64,000 nt of DNA from Medakamo hakoo (Eukaryota; Chlorophyta; Trebouxiophyceae; Coccomyxaceae): positions 868,001 to 932,000 of the forward strand of contig CP089451.1 of assembly GCA_026636295.1 (NCBI GenBank), written 5' to 3'. The notes beneath the pieces are model-generated. The model was not told the DNA's origin and did not search any database. It saw only the letters and a program-made list of their open reading frames with translations. The translations under genes and the position numbers were made by a program. Positions 11,135-21,096 of the stretch are shown in pieces (positions within the stretch are counted from its first letter, which is position 1; the number at the start of each line of letters is the position of its first letter).

Positions 11135-12289
11135 ATGAGCGCGGGCCATGAGTGCGATGGTGACCCGCTCTTGTGCCCGCCCTTTGCGCGGCGCCCCTCG
11201 CCCGACGGCGCGCCACCACCCACCACCCGGCTCACCGACCTCGACCCGCTCTCGCTCTCCCTGATCCTGGCTGCGGCCGACCCGGCCGCCGCGGCCGCCC
11301 TGGCGTCCACGTGCCGCTACTTGGCGCACGGACCCGGTGCGCAAAGCCTGTGGCGGTCCCTGACAGTGGATGCGCGGTCCGTGCCGGACTCCCGCGCGCC
11401 GCCGCCGGGGCCGCGCATCCCGGGCGTGGCCCGCCGCTCCGTCCGCACGCGCGCCGCCGCGGCGGACGTGTCCCGCTGGTTGACCGGCGGGCGCGGTGCG
11501 GCCGCTGAACAGCTGCACCTGGCCTGGCACCCAGCCATCGCGGCGTCGGCAGCCGTCGCGGACGCCGCGCTGGCTGCGGCGCCAGCCGCGGCCCGGCTGA
11601 CCCTGGACGCGGGCGCGACGGGCGGCGCGCTGGGCGTGCTGCCCAAGGCGCTGGCCGCCCGGCGCGCGCACTTGGCGTCCCTGTCCATCACGGCCGCCTC
11701 CATGGACGGCGGCGCGTTGGGCGCCGTGGCCGGCCTGTGGAGCGTGGAGCGCCTGTCCATCCGGGCGGCGCTGACCGGGTGGGCGCCCCTGCTCCCGCCC
11801 ACCCTCCACTTCCCGCACCTGCACACGGTCGAGCTGCTTCGCACGGGCGTGCGCGAACTGCCGCCCGGCCTGGCGAATGCCGGCGGGCTGAGGCACCTCA
11901 CCGTCGTCGGCGCGCGCCTGGGGCGCGACCGGTGGAGCGCCGCGGCGACGGGCGGGGCGGCCTGGTCGCCCGTCGGCGTGCTCGCGCGGTTGGAGGTCCT
12001 GGAACACCTCGCCCTGGAAGAGTGCGGGCTGGAGACGGTGCCAGGCGAGGTGAGCTGCTGCACGGCGCTGCGGACGCTGAGCCTGGCCCGGAATGCGCTG
12101 CGGTCGTTTTCGTGCCAAGCCGTGGCGGGCCTGGCCCGGCTGGAGAGCTTTGATGTGCGGGACAACTCGCTCGGCGCGCCGCTGCCGGCGCGGTTGTTGG
12201 AGGGGTTGGAAAGACTGAGGGAAGTGCGGGTGGAAGGCAATCCGTACTTGAGGAAGGCGGGGGGTGGGTGTGGGGCGGTAGGCGGGTAG
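11135..12289 (+). CDS. F-box and leucine-rich-repeat protein
   Basis: A single-exon protein of 384 residues. Near residues 35-85 lies LTDLDPLSLSLILAAADP followed by a helical stretch ending in LWRSLTVDA, which fits a degenerate F-box, the Skp1-binding part of SCF ubiquitin ligases. The remainder is built of leucine-rich repeats, for example LRHLTVVGARLGRDRW, LEHLALEECGLETVPGEV and LRTLSLARNALRSF, which resemble plant and algal substrate-binding repeats. The start at 11135 follows the pattern of a short unstructured N-terminus; an ATG at 11063 in the same frame is less likely. The likely job is choosing targets for ubiquitination, but the target is not visible. The F-box is weak, so a plain LRR protein remains possible. 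Confidence 0.68.
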   Translation: MSAGHECDGDPLLCPPFARRPSPDGAPPPTTRLTDLDPLSLSLILAAADPAAAAALASTCRYLAHGPGAQSLWRSLTVDARSVPDSRAPPPGPRIPGVARRSVRTRAAAADVSRWLTGGRGAAAEQLHLAWHPAIAASAAVADAALAAAPAAARLTLDAGATGGALGVLPKALAARRAHLASLSITAASMDGGALGAVAGLWSVERLSIRAALTGWAPLLPPTLHFPHLHTVELLRTGVRELPPGLANAGGLRHLTVVGARLGRDRWSAAATGGAAWSPVGVLARLEVLEHLALEECGLETVPGEVSCCTALRTLSLARNALRSFSCQAVAGLARLESFDVRDNSLGAPLPARLLEGLERLREVRVEGNPYLRKAGGGCGAVGG

Positions 12290-12382
12290 GGGTGTGGGCG
12301 GGTCATAAGTTGTGTCCGTGGGTTACCACATTGCCTGGTTCGCGCGCACGCTCGTAAGAAAGAGGAAAAGAAAACGCCGCAC

Positions 12383-13409
12383 ATGCCGCTGACCGTCCGC
12401 CTGCACGTCTACGACCTCAGCCAAGGCTTGGCTAAGCAGCTGTCCCCCGTCTTGCTCGGGCGCCAGTTGGATGGCGTCTGGCACACCGGCATCGTCGTGG
12501 ACGACGGCCAGTCGGCGGTCGAGTACTACTTTGGCGCCGGGGTCTCCTCGTCCCCAGCCGGCCGGACCCGATTCGGCGCGCCCGACCAGGTGCGGCGGGA
12601 GTGCATGGATGTTGGGCACCGTATGGCGGCCATCGCAAGTGCAGGGAGGCGCGCCCGGCGCCAGGAAACGCGCCGCATTGATCCGAAGGCGGTGGAAGGG
12701 CCTTCCACCGCCTTCCACTTCCATCCACTCGCTTCCCATCGACTTCCATCCACTCACTCCCCCGTCGGCTTCCCACCATCCCCCCCCCCGTCTCCAGGTC
12801 CTCCACCTCGGCACCGCCCACATGACCATGGCCGACGTCCGCGCCCTCGTCGCCGACCTGGCCCGCACCACCTACACGCCGTCCGCGTACCGACTGCTGG
12901 GCAACAAGGCCACCGGGGCCGGCTACAACTGCAATGATTTCAGCGACGAGCTCGCCACGATGCTGACGGGGTCCGGCATTCCAGCCTCGATCACGTCCCT
13001 GCCCGCCGACGTCCTGTCGACGCCGTTCGGCGCGGCGATCGCGCCCATGCTGGGCGGCATGGAAGCCGCGCTCGGCGGGGCGGCGGAACCGGGCCTGGTC
13101 ACGGACGCCCTGGAAGTCGCGGCGGGCGGGGCGGCCGTCGCGGACGCGTCCGCTGCCGCGGTGCAAGCGCGCACCTCGCCGCGCGCGGCAGCGGCTCTGG
13201 CGGCCGAACAAGCCGCGCCCAGCCTGGCTGCGGCTGAGGCTGCCGTCGGCACCGCCGTCGCGGCCGACCCGGCCGCGGCCCGCGCCGCCTTTGAAGCGTT
13301 GGTCCGCAAAGAGTTTGATGCCGCCCTCGCAGCGGGCGCGGCGAGCCCGAACGAGGCGGCGCGCCTGGCGCTGGAGCGGGCGGCGGCCGCGGTGCGGGCC
13401 AAAGGGTAG
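12383..13409 (+). CDS. PPPDE (DeSI-like) cysteine peptidase
   Basis: Predicted deSUMOylating or deubiquitinating isopeptidase, 272 residues. Exon 1 is 12383-12589, the intron 12590-12797, exon 2 12798-13409. Residues 1-69 carry VRLHVYDLSQG and GVWHTGIVV, where the His is the catalytic one, and EYYFGAG. Exon 2 starts VLHLGTAHM and contains GYNCNDFSDEL, where the Cys is the nucleophile. The intron thus separates the two catalytic residues. After the peptidase domain comes an alanine-rich helical tail of about 130 residues; in plant and animal DeSI-1 homologues a PUL or other domain may follow, but I see none here. A TGTAA, the usual poly(A) signal in green algae, lies at 13428-13432, 19 bases after the stop. 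Confidence 0.85.
12685..12715. repeat. 31-base perfect inverted repeat inside the PPPDE gene intron
   Basis: The arms GAAGGCGGTGGAAGG and its exact reverse complement flank a single G at 12700. It lies in the middle of the intron 12590-12797 and is followed by several TTCCATCCACTC-like direct repeats (12716-12765). The size (15+1+15) equals that of the promoter palindrome at 719-749, although the sequence differs. Confidence 0.8.
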
Positions 13410-13493
13410 AGAGAGAGAGAGAGTGTATGTAAAACTAGCCTCAGTTGGTCGGCCGGCCATTCCGTGCTTCTCGCGACGCGGAAAAAAAAAGCC

Positions 13494-14576
13494 ATGCACC
13501 GCTCCTTCTCCTTCACGCCGGGCCCAGGCCGCCCGGCCGTCCACGCCGTCGCCTACACGCCCAAAGCGCCACGCGCCTTGCTCGTCTGGCACCATGGCCT
13601 GGGCGAGCACATCGGCCGCTATGAGAAAGGTGCTGGTGTTTTTTGTGCGGGCGCACGTCGCCGCGTCTCGTCGCGCGTGCGCGCCACCCCCCACTCCGCG
13701 CTCACCCCCCCCCCCCCCTCCATCCATCCATCCACAGTCTTCTCCGATTTCGCGGTCGCCGGCATCGCCGTCACGGCTTACGACGCGCCCGGCCACGGCA
13801 CGACCCAGGTGAAAGGCGTGGAGGCCGGCAGCGCCGCCCCATCGGAATTTGGTCTGGTCCAGGACTGGAGGGCGCTGGTCTCGGACTTTTTGTCGTTTGC
13901 GTCCGCGGCGGCGGGCGGCGGCGGCGGGGCGGGGTGCGGGTCCGCCCCGCCCGTCGCGCCGGTGGGCACGCCCCTGTTCCTGGGCGGGCACTCCATGGGC
14001 GGCCTGGTGGCCACGCTGGCGGCGGCGGCGTGGTGCGGCGGCGGCGCGCCGCTGCCTCGCCCGCCGCCCGCCCGCCCGCCCCTGGCCGGCCTCATCCTCT
14101 CCTCCGCGGCCGTCGACGTGGAGTGGACGCCCATCCTGCGCGTCCAAGCACCGTTGGGCGGGCTGCTTGCGGCGCTTGCGCCCCGGGCGCGCCTGGTGCC
14201 CGCCGTGCGCCCGGGCGACATGAGTTGCAACCCGGACACGGTCGCGGCCTACATGGGCGACCCCCTCAATTTCGTGGGCAAGACCCGGGCCCGCACCGGC
14301 AACGAGGTCCTGAAAGCCTTCCGGGTGGCCAACTCCCCGTCCACCGCCGCGGCCGTGACCTGCCCGCTGCTGGCCATTCACGGCGACACCGACCGCTGCA
14401 CGTCCCTGCCCGCCGTCCGGCGCTTGGTGGCCGCGGCCGCCTCCTCCGACAAAACGCTCGTCGTCTTCCCGGGCGGGTACCACGAGCTCCTGCACCCTTG
14501 GGACGGGCGTGACAAGGCCGTGTCGACCGTGAGGGATTGGGTGGTCTCGCACGCGGACGGGAAAGCGAAAATGTGA
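13494..14576 (+). CDS. Alpha/beta hydrolase, monoacylglycerol lipase-like
   Basis: Serine hydrolase that probably cleaves monoacylglycerols or lysophospholipids. Exon 1 is 13494-13629, the intron 13630-13737 (108 bases), exon 2 13738-14576; 324 residues. Visible motifs are LLVWHHGLGEHIGRY (oxyanion region, HG), YDAPGHG, the nucleophile elbow GHSMGG, the acid in IHGDTDR and the catalytic His in GGYHELLH, all in the order and spacing of the Hydrolase_4/MAGL family. The intron is a multiple of three and has no in-frame stop, so an unspliced message would add 36 residues between the oxyanion region and the next strand. A tract of C and CCAT repeats precedes the acceptor. It ends only 37 bases from the end of the opposite SulP gene. 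Confidence 0.87.
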   Translation: MHRSFSFTPGPGRPAVHAVAYTPKAPRALLVWHHGLGEHIGRYEKGAGVFCAGARRRVSSRVRATPHSALTPPPPSIHPSTVFSDFAVAGIAVTAYDAPGHGTTQVKGVEAGSAAPSEFGLVQDWRALVSDFLSFASAAAGGGGGAGCGSAPPVAPVGTPLFLGGHSMGGLVATLAAAAWCGGGAPLPRPPPARPPLAGLILSSAAVDVEWTPILRVQAPLGGLLAALAPRARLVPAVRPGDMSCNPDTVAAYMGDPLNFVGKTRARTGNEVLKAFRVANSPSTAAAVTCPLLAIHGDTDRCTSLPAVRRLVAAAASSDKTLVVFPGGYHELLHPWDGRDKAVSTVRDWVVSHADGKAKM

Positions 14577-14613
14577 AGCAAGCAAAAAAACAGGGTTTCC
14601 TCTACACAGAACT

Positions 14614-15663
14614 CTACGACCCGCTCGCACCTCCACCAGCGCTCGTCGCCGCCGCCGCACTCAGTTCCAGCACCGCCAGCGCATGCGCAGCCTCCAAGGC
14701 CTGGACGCGGAGCAAGGCGGCCAGCAGGGCGGCGGCGGCGGTAGGCGCATCAGCTTCCAGGCGGGCGAGGGCCGGGCGGGTCAGGCGCGCGATGACGGCT
14801 GGCGTCACGGCAGAAGCGTCGCCCGGGCGAGGGGCGCGCGCAAACAGCGCGCCCACGCCCAGCACAGACCCCTGCGCGGCGTGCGACCGGCGGGGCTGGG
14901 CCGGGCGGGCGCGCAAGGAGGGTGGGAGGCGGGACAGGAGCGGGCCGGCGGCCGTGGCACTCGTCGCGCTTTCGGCCGCGTGCGCTTCCACGACGACCGT
15001 GCCGTCGAGCACGAGGGCGACCGCGTCGGCGCGGTCGCCGGCCTTCCACAGGAGCGAACCGGCGGGCAGGGCGGCGGTGTCGAAGAACGGCGCGGCTGCG
15101 GCCGCCGCCGCGGCAGCCCGCCCGCCGTCTGCACCAGGCCGGGCGGCACGGACCAGCGCGGCCAGGGCGGCCTCCAGGCCCACCCCTCCCGGCGGAGGGT
15201 GCGGCAGGGCGCCTGCCGATCGAGCCAGCGATAAAAAGGCTTCCTCGCACGCCCACACCGCGTCGTCGGCGCTATCAAAGGCGGGCGCTGCGGCGGGCGG
15301 CCGTGTGGCGGTGCTGGCGCCGGGCGGAGGCACGGCGGCAGCCAGCAGCGCGGCCGCGGCACCCACGCCACCACCCAAGCCCTTGGTGCTGGCGTGCCCG
15401 CCGCCGTCGAGGCTCGCGACCTCGAAACCGTGCGCGGCCAGCAAGCGGACGGCCGTGCGGTCGCGCAAGTGGCAGAGGACAAGAGTGACGCCCGCGTCGG
15501 CGGCGGACCGGGCCAGGGAGGAAAAGGCTTGGGCGGCCGTCGCGTCGACGCCCGCGACGGACCGAAAGTCCAACAGGAGGAAGAGTGGGGCGGCCCGCCA
15601 GGCCACGGCCCACGCCGGGTCCGCGCCGGGCGGGGGGGTGAGCGGCCGGGCCGGGGCGGACGG

Positions 15664-15696
<33 letters not shown>

Positions 15697-16369
15697 TTCT
15701 TCCTCACCTCCAGGCGGGCCGGCCGCCGCTTCGGCGGCGAGGGCTGACGCGACCTGCAGAACAGACTCGGAAATGGAGAGGGCGCTGCCGAAAAAGACGT
15801 AGCCGGACAGTGACACAGCGGCCGCCCGGCGGGAGAGCAGGAGGGACAGGGCGGCCCGGTCGGCGGGCGGGCGGGCGGCCGACGCGCGCGAGGGCGCGAC
15901 GGGCGTGACGAGCACACGCGTCCGCGCAAACCGAAACGCGAAATCGCCCGCCGCCGCCGCGACGCCGGCCGCAATGCCGACTTCCAGGCCCAGCGCCACG
16001 ATGGCGGCGAACGTCGCCCAGAGGAGGGCGTACTCGGTGCGGCTCAACCGCGGCCGCGTCCGGACCAGGTAGTCCTCGCAAATGGACGAGGCAAAGACCA
16101 GCAGCAGCGCGGCGACGTAAAACGAGGGCAGGACCGGCAGGATTGACACCGGCGACGCAAAGGCGGCGAGCTCCAGGGCGGAGATGGCGGCGCCGTGCGC
16201 CCAGCGGTGGGCCACCCCCGCCCGCGCGGAGAACAGGGTCTGGCTGAAAATCCAGGAGCCCGTGAAGCCCGCGCCCGCGCACCCCGCGACGATGTTGGAC
16301 AGGCCGACCGTCGCGACCTCGCGGTTGAAGTCGAGGCGGGCGGGGGCGGGTGGGGGCGACCCACCGCCC

Positions 16370-16403
<34 letters not shown>

Positions 16404-17790
16404 TTTCCGCGGCGGCGATGGCGGAGACGTCCAGGCAGGAGCCGAACACGACGACGGCGGCGAGGGCCAGGGCGCGCGGGGCCTGGGCCAGCGCCGCGCG
16501 GAGCGGCACGCCGGCCGACGGCGCGGGCGAAAACAGGGAGTACACAGCGGCCGGCGACCCGCCGCCCGCCGGTTCGGGCGGGAGCGTCCACCCCGCGGCC
16601 GCCGCGTCGGCCAAGCTCACGCCGGCCGCCAGCCTGAGCGCGTGGAAGGCGAGCGGGACGACGAACAGCGCGACCGGCAGGGCGGCCGGCGAGCGCGCGC
16701 GCCGCATGACGGCCAGCAGCACGCCCGCCGTCGCGGCCGCGGCCGCGACGCGCGCGGGCGCGCCCGGCGCGCTCAGTGCAGCGACCCACCCGCGCACGTC
16801 GGCGGGCGTGTCGCCGCCCAGGACGAGGGCCAGGCCTGCCACCCCACAGAACGCGCCGACAAAGCCTAGGTACCCGCCGACGACGGACAGCGGGACGCCC
16901 TGGATGAGCGAGGCCAGGCGGAACGCGCCGACGGCGGTGACGGCAAGCCCCACTAACAGCGTCGCGGCCGCGGCCGTCCACAGCGCGGCGGCGACGGCTG
17001 TCGCGGGTGCTTCTTTGCCGTCGGCGCAGCGGCGCGCGACGTCCGTCGCCATGGCGGACAGGAGGATGAGGCCGACGTCCTGGACCTGGCCCACGGCGTA
17101 GGGCAGGCGGGACCGCAGGGAAAACGTGGCTTGCTGGAGGCCGGACGCGAGGAAGGCGAGGCGGGACAGGGCGCCCAGGTGCGGGCGGAAGGCCGGGTGC
17201 CGGTACACGATGGCCGCGAACGCGACCATCGTGGGCAGTCCCACCAGCCCGTTCACCGTGCCTAAGGCTAGGGACAAGCCAAAGGACGGGTGCGCCGGCC
17301 GTGGGCGCTCGCCGGGCGTGGTGGAAGCCGCTGGTGGCGGCGGCGCGGCCGCCTCCACGTCCGGCAAAGGCGCCGGAGCCTCATCCTCCGCGACGTCCTT
17401 GACAGAAGATGCCGCAGACGATGAACCTACCGCGGCTGCAGCTGCGGCAGCCGCGGCGGCAATGCCGGCCGACAGGGAGGAGGGCGTGCGGCGGGGGGGC
17501 GCGCGCGTCGTGGTTGGAAGCGACGGCCGCGCTTCCACTGAGCTCCCAAACCCGTCGCCAAAGCCGTGCACCGTCTGGCCCAGGCCACCCGCGTCCGGCA
17601 GGCTGGACGGCCGGCCCTGCGCAGGCCGCCGGCGCAGGACAAAGGGGTAGGGCGACGAGGACAGGAGCGGCGACGCGCCGAGGTATCGAGCGAATTCGGC
17701 AGCGTCGGCCGCGCACTCTGCCGCCGCGTCGGCGGCGGCGGCGGTGCGCGCTTCCGCATCCAAGAGGCGGTCCGACAGGCCGGAGCTCAT
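14614..17790 (-). CDS. SulP/SLC26-type transporter with STAS and cyclic-nucleotide-binding-like domains
   Basis: A single-exon anion-transporter-like protein of 1058 residues. Residues 1-165 are low-complexity. About 170-650 form the SulP membrane domain, with repeated hydrophobic segments such as NGLVGLPTMVAFAAIVY and VGLSNIVAGCAGAGFTGSW, interrupted by a poly-Gly run. About 700-830 form a STAS domain (FLLLDFRSVAGVDATAAQAF), itself split by a second poly-Gly run. About 940-1040 fit a cNMP-binding fold (LPAGSLLWKAGDRADAVALVLDG). The order SulP-STAS-cNMP is that of the fungal YGR125w/Vsb1 group on vacuoles, which differs from plasma-membrane sulfate permeases. The conserved Arg of the ligand-binding cassette is not evident, so binding of cAMP or cGMP is doubtful. 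Substrate and membrane are not shown. Confidence 0.82.
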
Positions 17791-17929
17791 GGCTCCCTGG
17801 CGCCTGTGCGAGGCCCCCCCGTGCGGGCGGGCGGGAAATGGGAGAAATAAATGGTGGTTCTGTGTGGCTAGCTGGTTCTCTTGCTTCCTCACCACCACCC
17901 CCTCTCTCTCCCTCTCTCTCTCCCTCGTT

Positions 17930-18931
17930 CTACCGCTGCAACTTGAACGTGACCAGCCCGGGGAACAGCGCCACCAACGCCTCCTTGCTCCGGTCTGCAG
18001 CGGGAATGCCCACACACCCCATGAGGTCCAGCGCACTCAGCGGCGCCGGACCCTCCGCCAGGGCGGCCAGCGAGGCACCCGTCACCAGGCGGTTGCCGTG
18101 CAGAGACAGGACGGCCAGGGACCGGCAGGCCCGGGCCAGGGCGAGCACGCCGGCATCGCCGACGCCGGCCACCCAGCCCAGGCCGACCTCTCTCAAGCGC
18201 GGGCACCCACCGGCCAGCGCAACCACGCCGGCGTCGGTCACCCCCGTCGCGCCGCAAAAGTCGACGACCTCCAGGCGCGGGCAGTGCGCGCCCAGGGCTC
18301 TCAGCGTGCCGTCGCCCAGCGCCTCATCCGCGTACGCGCGCAGCGTGGACAGGCGCGGCCAGGCCTGCACGGCAGCCGCGACGCCGGCGTCCGTGAGGGC
18401 TTGGCACCGCGTCAGGTCGAGGGACGCGAGCGCGGGGCAGCCGTCCGCGACGGCCGCGAGGTCCGCGTCCGAGACGCGCTTGCACCCGGACAGGTTGAGG
18501 CGCGTGAGGGCCGGGCACAGGGCGCCCGCCGTCAGCACGGCGTCGGCGGCGCCCAGGGACCAGTACAACGACAGGTCTTCGAGGGAGCGGCCCGCCCGGG
18601 CGACGAGGCGCGCGGCGGCGGCGCCCTCAACCCGGTGTGTGCCTTCCAGCGCCAGTGACTTGAGGCCACGCCCAGCGCCGGACAGGGCTGCGTCCAGCGC
18701 GGGGCCGTCCACATCGCAAAACGCAAAGCGCAAGGACGTCAGGCGGGCGGCCAGGTCGGCGCGCGGGGCGGCGGCCAGCGTTGCGAGGGCGGCCGCAGCC
18801 GCAGCTGGGCCTTCGGCGTCGACGGCCGAAAGGTCGGGCGAGACGGGGGGATGATCGGCGGCCGCCGCGTCGACGGACGACAGGGCGGGCAGGACTGGCA
18901 GGGCTTCCGCGCTGCTGGGCTCGTCTGGCAT
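17930..18931 (-). CDS. AMN1/FBXL-type leucine-rich-repeat protein
   Basis: A single-exon protein of 333 residues. From about residue 85 on it is a chain of cysteine-containing leucine-rich repeats of about 26 residues, for example LTRLNLSGCKRVSDADL, LASLDLTRCQALTDAGV and LEVVDFCGATGVTDAGV. This spacing is typical of FBXL and AMN1 proteins. The first 60 residues are acidic and unstructured, and I see no F-box, so it may bind partners without joining an SCF complex, or use a diverged one. It lies 139 bases upstream-to-downstream of the SulP start on the same strand, close enough to have promoter elements inside the neighbour's 3' UTR. The function is unknown. Confidence 0.75.
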   Translation of the reverse strand: MPDEPSSAEALPVLPALSSVDAAAADHPPVSPDLSAVDAEGPAAAAAALATLAAAPRADLAARLTSLRFAFCDVDGPALDAALSGAGRGLKSLALEGTHRVEGAAAARLVARAGRSLEDLSLYWSLGAADAVLTAGALCPALTRLNLSGCKRVSDADLAAVADGCPALASLDLTRCQALTDAGVAAAVQAWPRLSTLRAYADEALGDGTLRALGAHCPRLEVVDFCGATGVTDAGVVALAGGCPRLREVGLGWVAGVGDAGVLALARACRSLAVLSLHGNRLVTGASLAALAEGPAPLSALDLMGCVGIPAADRSKEALVALFPGLVTFKLQR

Positions 18932-19093
18932 CTCGCAGGGAGGGGTGGGGCCGCGCGAGCGCGGCCGGGCCCGGCAGGCGGGACGAGGGAGAAAAGGAGA
19001 GTGTGTGCAGATGCATCCCTTTGTTTTTTTTTTTCATCCATCAACCTCTCAACCGCTCCCCTCTCACACCCCGCACGACACCTCCCCTGCCGG

Positions 19094-20854
19094 TCAAGCC
19101 CGCCGCACCAGCTTGTCCAACTCCGCGATCAGGCGGTCGACGCGCGCGACCACGCCCTCCGAGTTTTCGCCGTCACCACCACCACCCTCACGCGGCGTCG
19201 CGTCGGCCGTCGCCGCGACCGCGACCGCGCCGTGGGCCAGCGGCGCCGTGTCGAGCGCACCAGCCTCGGCGCCGGTCTCCACCGCCAGCCGGTGCCGGGG
19301 CGTGCTGGTGGACGGGCCGTCCGCGCCAACCTCCACCGGCCGGGGCGTCGCCAGGCGCGGCGGCGGGTCGTCGCCGTCCGGGCCGTCCGCTCCACGGGCC
19401 ACGCAGGACAGGCCGCCGCGGTTGGGGGTGATGCAGGCGAGGAGGCGGGACGGGCCGCACGTGACGTGCTGGTGGTGGCCCGCCGCAAACAGGCGCGCCC
19501 CGCCGGGCGACCCGCTGCCTGACCGGCGCTCTTTTTTGCCGCTCTCCCCCGCCAGGCGGCGGACGGGCGAGCGGACGCCCACGGGCGTCATCGCGGACCC
19601 CGTGGCGGCGTGCGGGACGACGCCCTGGTCGGACAGGCGGTACGCGGGCGCGGGCGCGGGCGAGGCCGGGGGGCGCGGGTGGGGGGCAGGGGGGGCCACG
19701 ACCGGCGGCGGCGGCGGCGGCGCGGCCGCTATCATCACGGGCGCGACGACGAGGGGTGCCGCGCCCGCGCCCGCGCCGGCGCCCGCCGCCGCGACCAAAA
19801 GGTCCTTGCCGGACTTGCCGGTCAACAGCGCCGCAATTTTCTTGGACGCCGACTTGGGCGTGCCGGCGCCGGCGCCAGGCCCGCCGCCGGAGCCTTTCTT
19901 GGACGGCCAGGCCAGACGCTTGGCAGCCGCGGGCGGCGCGGGAGCAGGGGACGCGGCAGCGACCGCGGCCTGCGTGGCGGGCGGCGCCTCGGGCGAGGCC
20001 GGCGCCATGCCTGGCAGCCGCGCCCACGCCAGCCCCGCCGCGCGCTGGGTGGTGGTGGCAGCGGCCGGACCGGCCATGTTCTTCGTCCACGCCGCCAGCG
20101 CGGCCCGTCCAGCCCCGCCCACGGCCGCGACGCAGCCGGCGATGAGCGCCAGCGTGAGCACGGCTTCCGTAAGGGTGGCGGGCGGCGTCGTGGCCGCGTG
20201 TTTGGCCGACGCGACCACCGCGTCGGCCGCGTCCGCCACGGCGCCCGCCGCCCAGGTTAACGGCGTTTCGTCCATGGACGCGGCGGCGGCGGCGGCCGCG
20301 GCCGCGGCCTTGGACCGCAGGTGCAGGGCGCACGCCAAGAGCGTGGCGAGGGCGACAGCTGCGGCAGACGCGGCCGGGTGGAGCACCGTCGCGGCAGCAG
20401 CAGGCGCCGCGGCAGGCGGGGCGGCAGCCTCTACCGGCACCGCCACCTTTTCTTGCTGCTCTTGAGGCTCAACAGTAGCCGCCATCCTCGCGCTGCGCCG
20501 GGCGGGCGGGGACGCCGGCGGCGACGCAGCGGCCGCGGCGGCATTGCGGGAGGAAGGCATGCGGCGCGAGCTTTTATGTTTCTGCGCGGCGACAGGTGCG
20601 GGCTCCGCGACGGGCGTCGGGGCCGCGGCTTCAGGCTGCACCGCGCCGGAGCGGCGGGAAGACAGGCGTCCTGTGGCGTGTGGAGTGTGCGCATGCGTGT
20701 GAACGGAATGGGAGGCATGCGTAGTTAACAACACGAGGGCGGGGCTGCGGGAAAACCCCGGCGCCGGCCGACAGCGGCGCCCCCGCCTCCGACTCCACGC
20801 CTCAGAGAGAAAGGAACTGCCCGCACCGTTGGTCCGGGCCCAGTCGACGGGCAT
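19094..20854 (-). CDS. Unrecognised alanine/proline-rich membrane protein
   Basis: I do not recognise this protein. Model: exon 1 20854-20827 (28 bases, MPVDWARTN), intron 20826-20671, exon 2 20670-19094; 534 residues. The intron is a multiple of three with no stop, so splicing is inferred only from the donor GTGCGG and the acceptor CACAG. Two hydrophobic segments, about residues 100-120 (AAAVALATLLACALHL) and 160-185 (LTEAVLTLALIAGCVAAVGG), suggest a hairpin or double-pass anchor. The middle has basic patches (KKGSGGG, KSASKKIAALL) and then long proline and alanine runs. The C-terminus ends in a short charged amphipathic helix (VARVDRLIAELDKLVRRA). The codon use matches the neighbours, so I take the frame to be real. 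Confidence 0.55.
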   Translation of the reverse strand: MPVDWARTNGAGSSFLSEAWSRRRGRRCRPAPGFSRSPALVLLTTHASHSVHTHAHTPHATGRLSSRRSGAVQPEAAAPTPVAEPAPVAAQKHKSSRRMPSSRNAAAAAASPPASPPARRSARMAATVEPQEQQEKVAVPVEAAAPPAAAPAAAATVLHPAASAAAVALATLLACALHLRSKAAAAAAAAAASMDETPLTWAAGAVADAADAVVASAKHAATTPPATLTEAVLTLALIAGCVAAVGGAGRAALAAWTKNMAGPAAATTTQRAAGLAWARLPGMAPASPEAPPATQAAVAAASPAPAPPAAAKRLAWPSKKGSGGGPGAGAGTPKSASKKIAALLTGKSGKDLLVAAAGAGAGAGAAPLVVAPVMIAAAPPPPPPVVAPPAPHPRPPASPAPAPAYRLSDQGVVPHAATGSAMTPVGVRSPVRRLAGESGKKERRSGSGSPGGARLFAAGHHQHVTCGPSRLLACITPNRGGLSCVARGADGPDGDDPPPRLATPRPVEVGADGPSTSTPRHRLAVETGAEAGALDTAPLAHGAVAVAATADATPREGGGGDGENSEGVVARVDRLIAELDKLVRRA

Positions 20855-21096
20855 GGCGCTGTGTTTTTTTATTCCGGAAAAAAAGACTTGTTTTTTTGCG
20901 CGCGCAGGCTCGAAAAGCGAGTCTGGGCTTCCCTGCGCTCGCGGCCCAGACACGCGTCCATTCTTCGTCCGGGCGCGGAGCCACGACGCTTTTCCCTCGC
21001 GCGCCACTTCGACCAACCACGGCGCTCCCAGCCGCCTTCGTTGCCCGGCTGCTGCGCACCCCACCCACGCGTGCCGCGACCGCAACTCTCGCGACA
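20855..21096. promoter_or_regulatory. Divergent promoter with AT-rich hairpin
   Basis: These 242 bases separate the start of the unknown membrane protein from that of IleRS. At 20866-20885 a T-run, TTCCGGAA and an A-run form a near-perfect hairpin, followed by a second T-run at 20891-20897. It is the most AT-rich spot in the area and may be the core promoter of one or both genes. Confidence 0.45.

Noticed and set aside
16365-16405. CCG trinucleotide arrays (also at 15665-15695) as mobile or satellite repeats
   Set aside because: They are in frame and encode poly-Gly linkers of the SulP protein.
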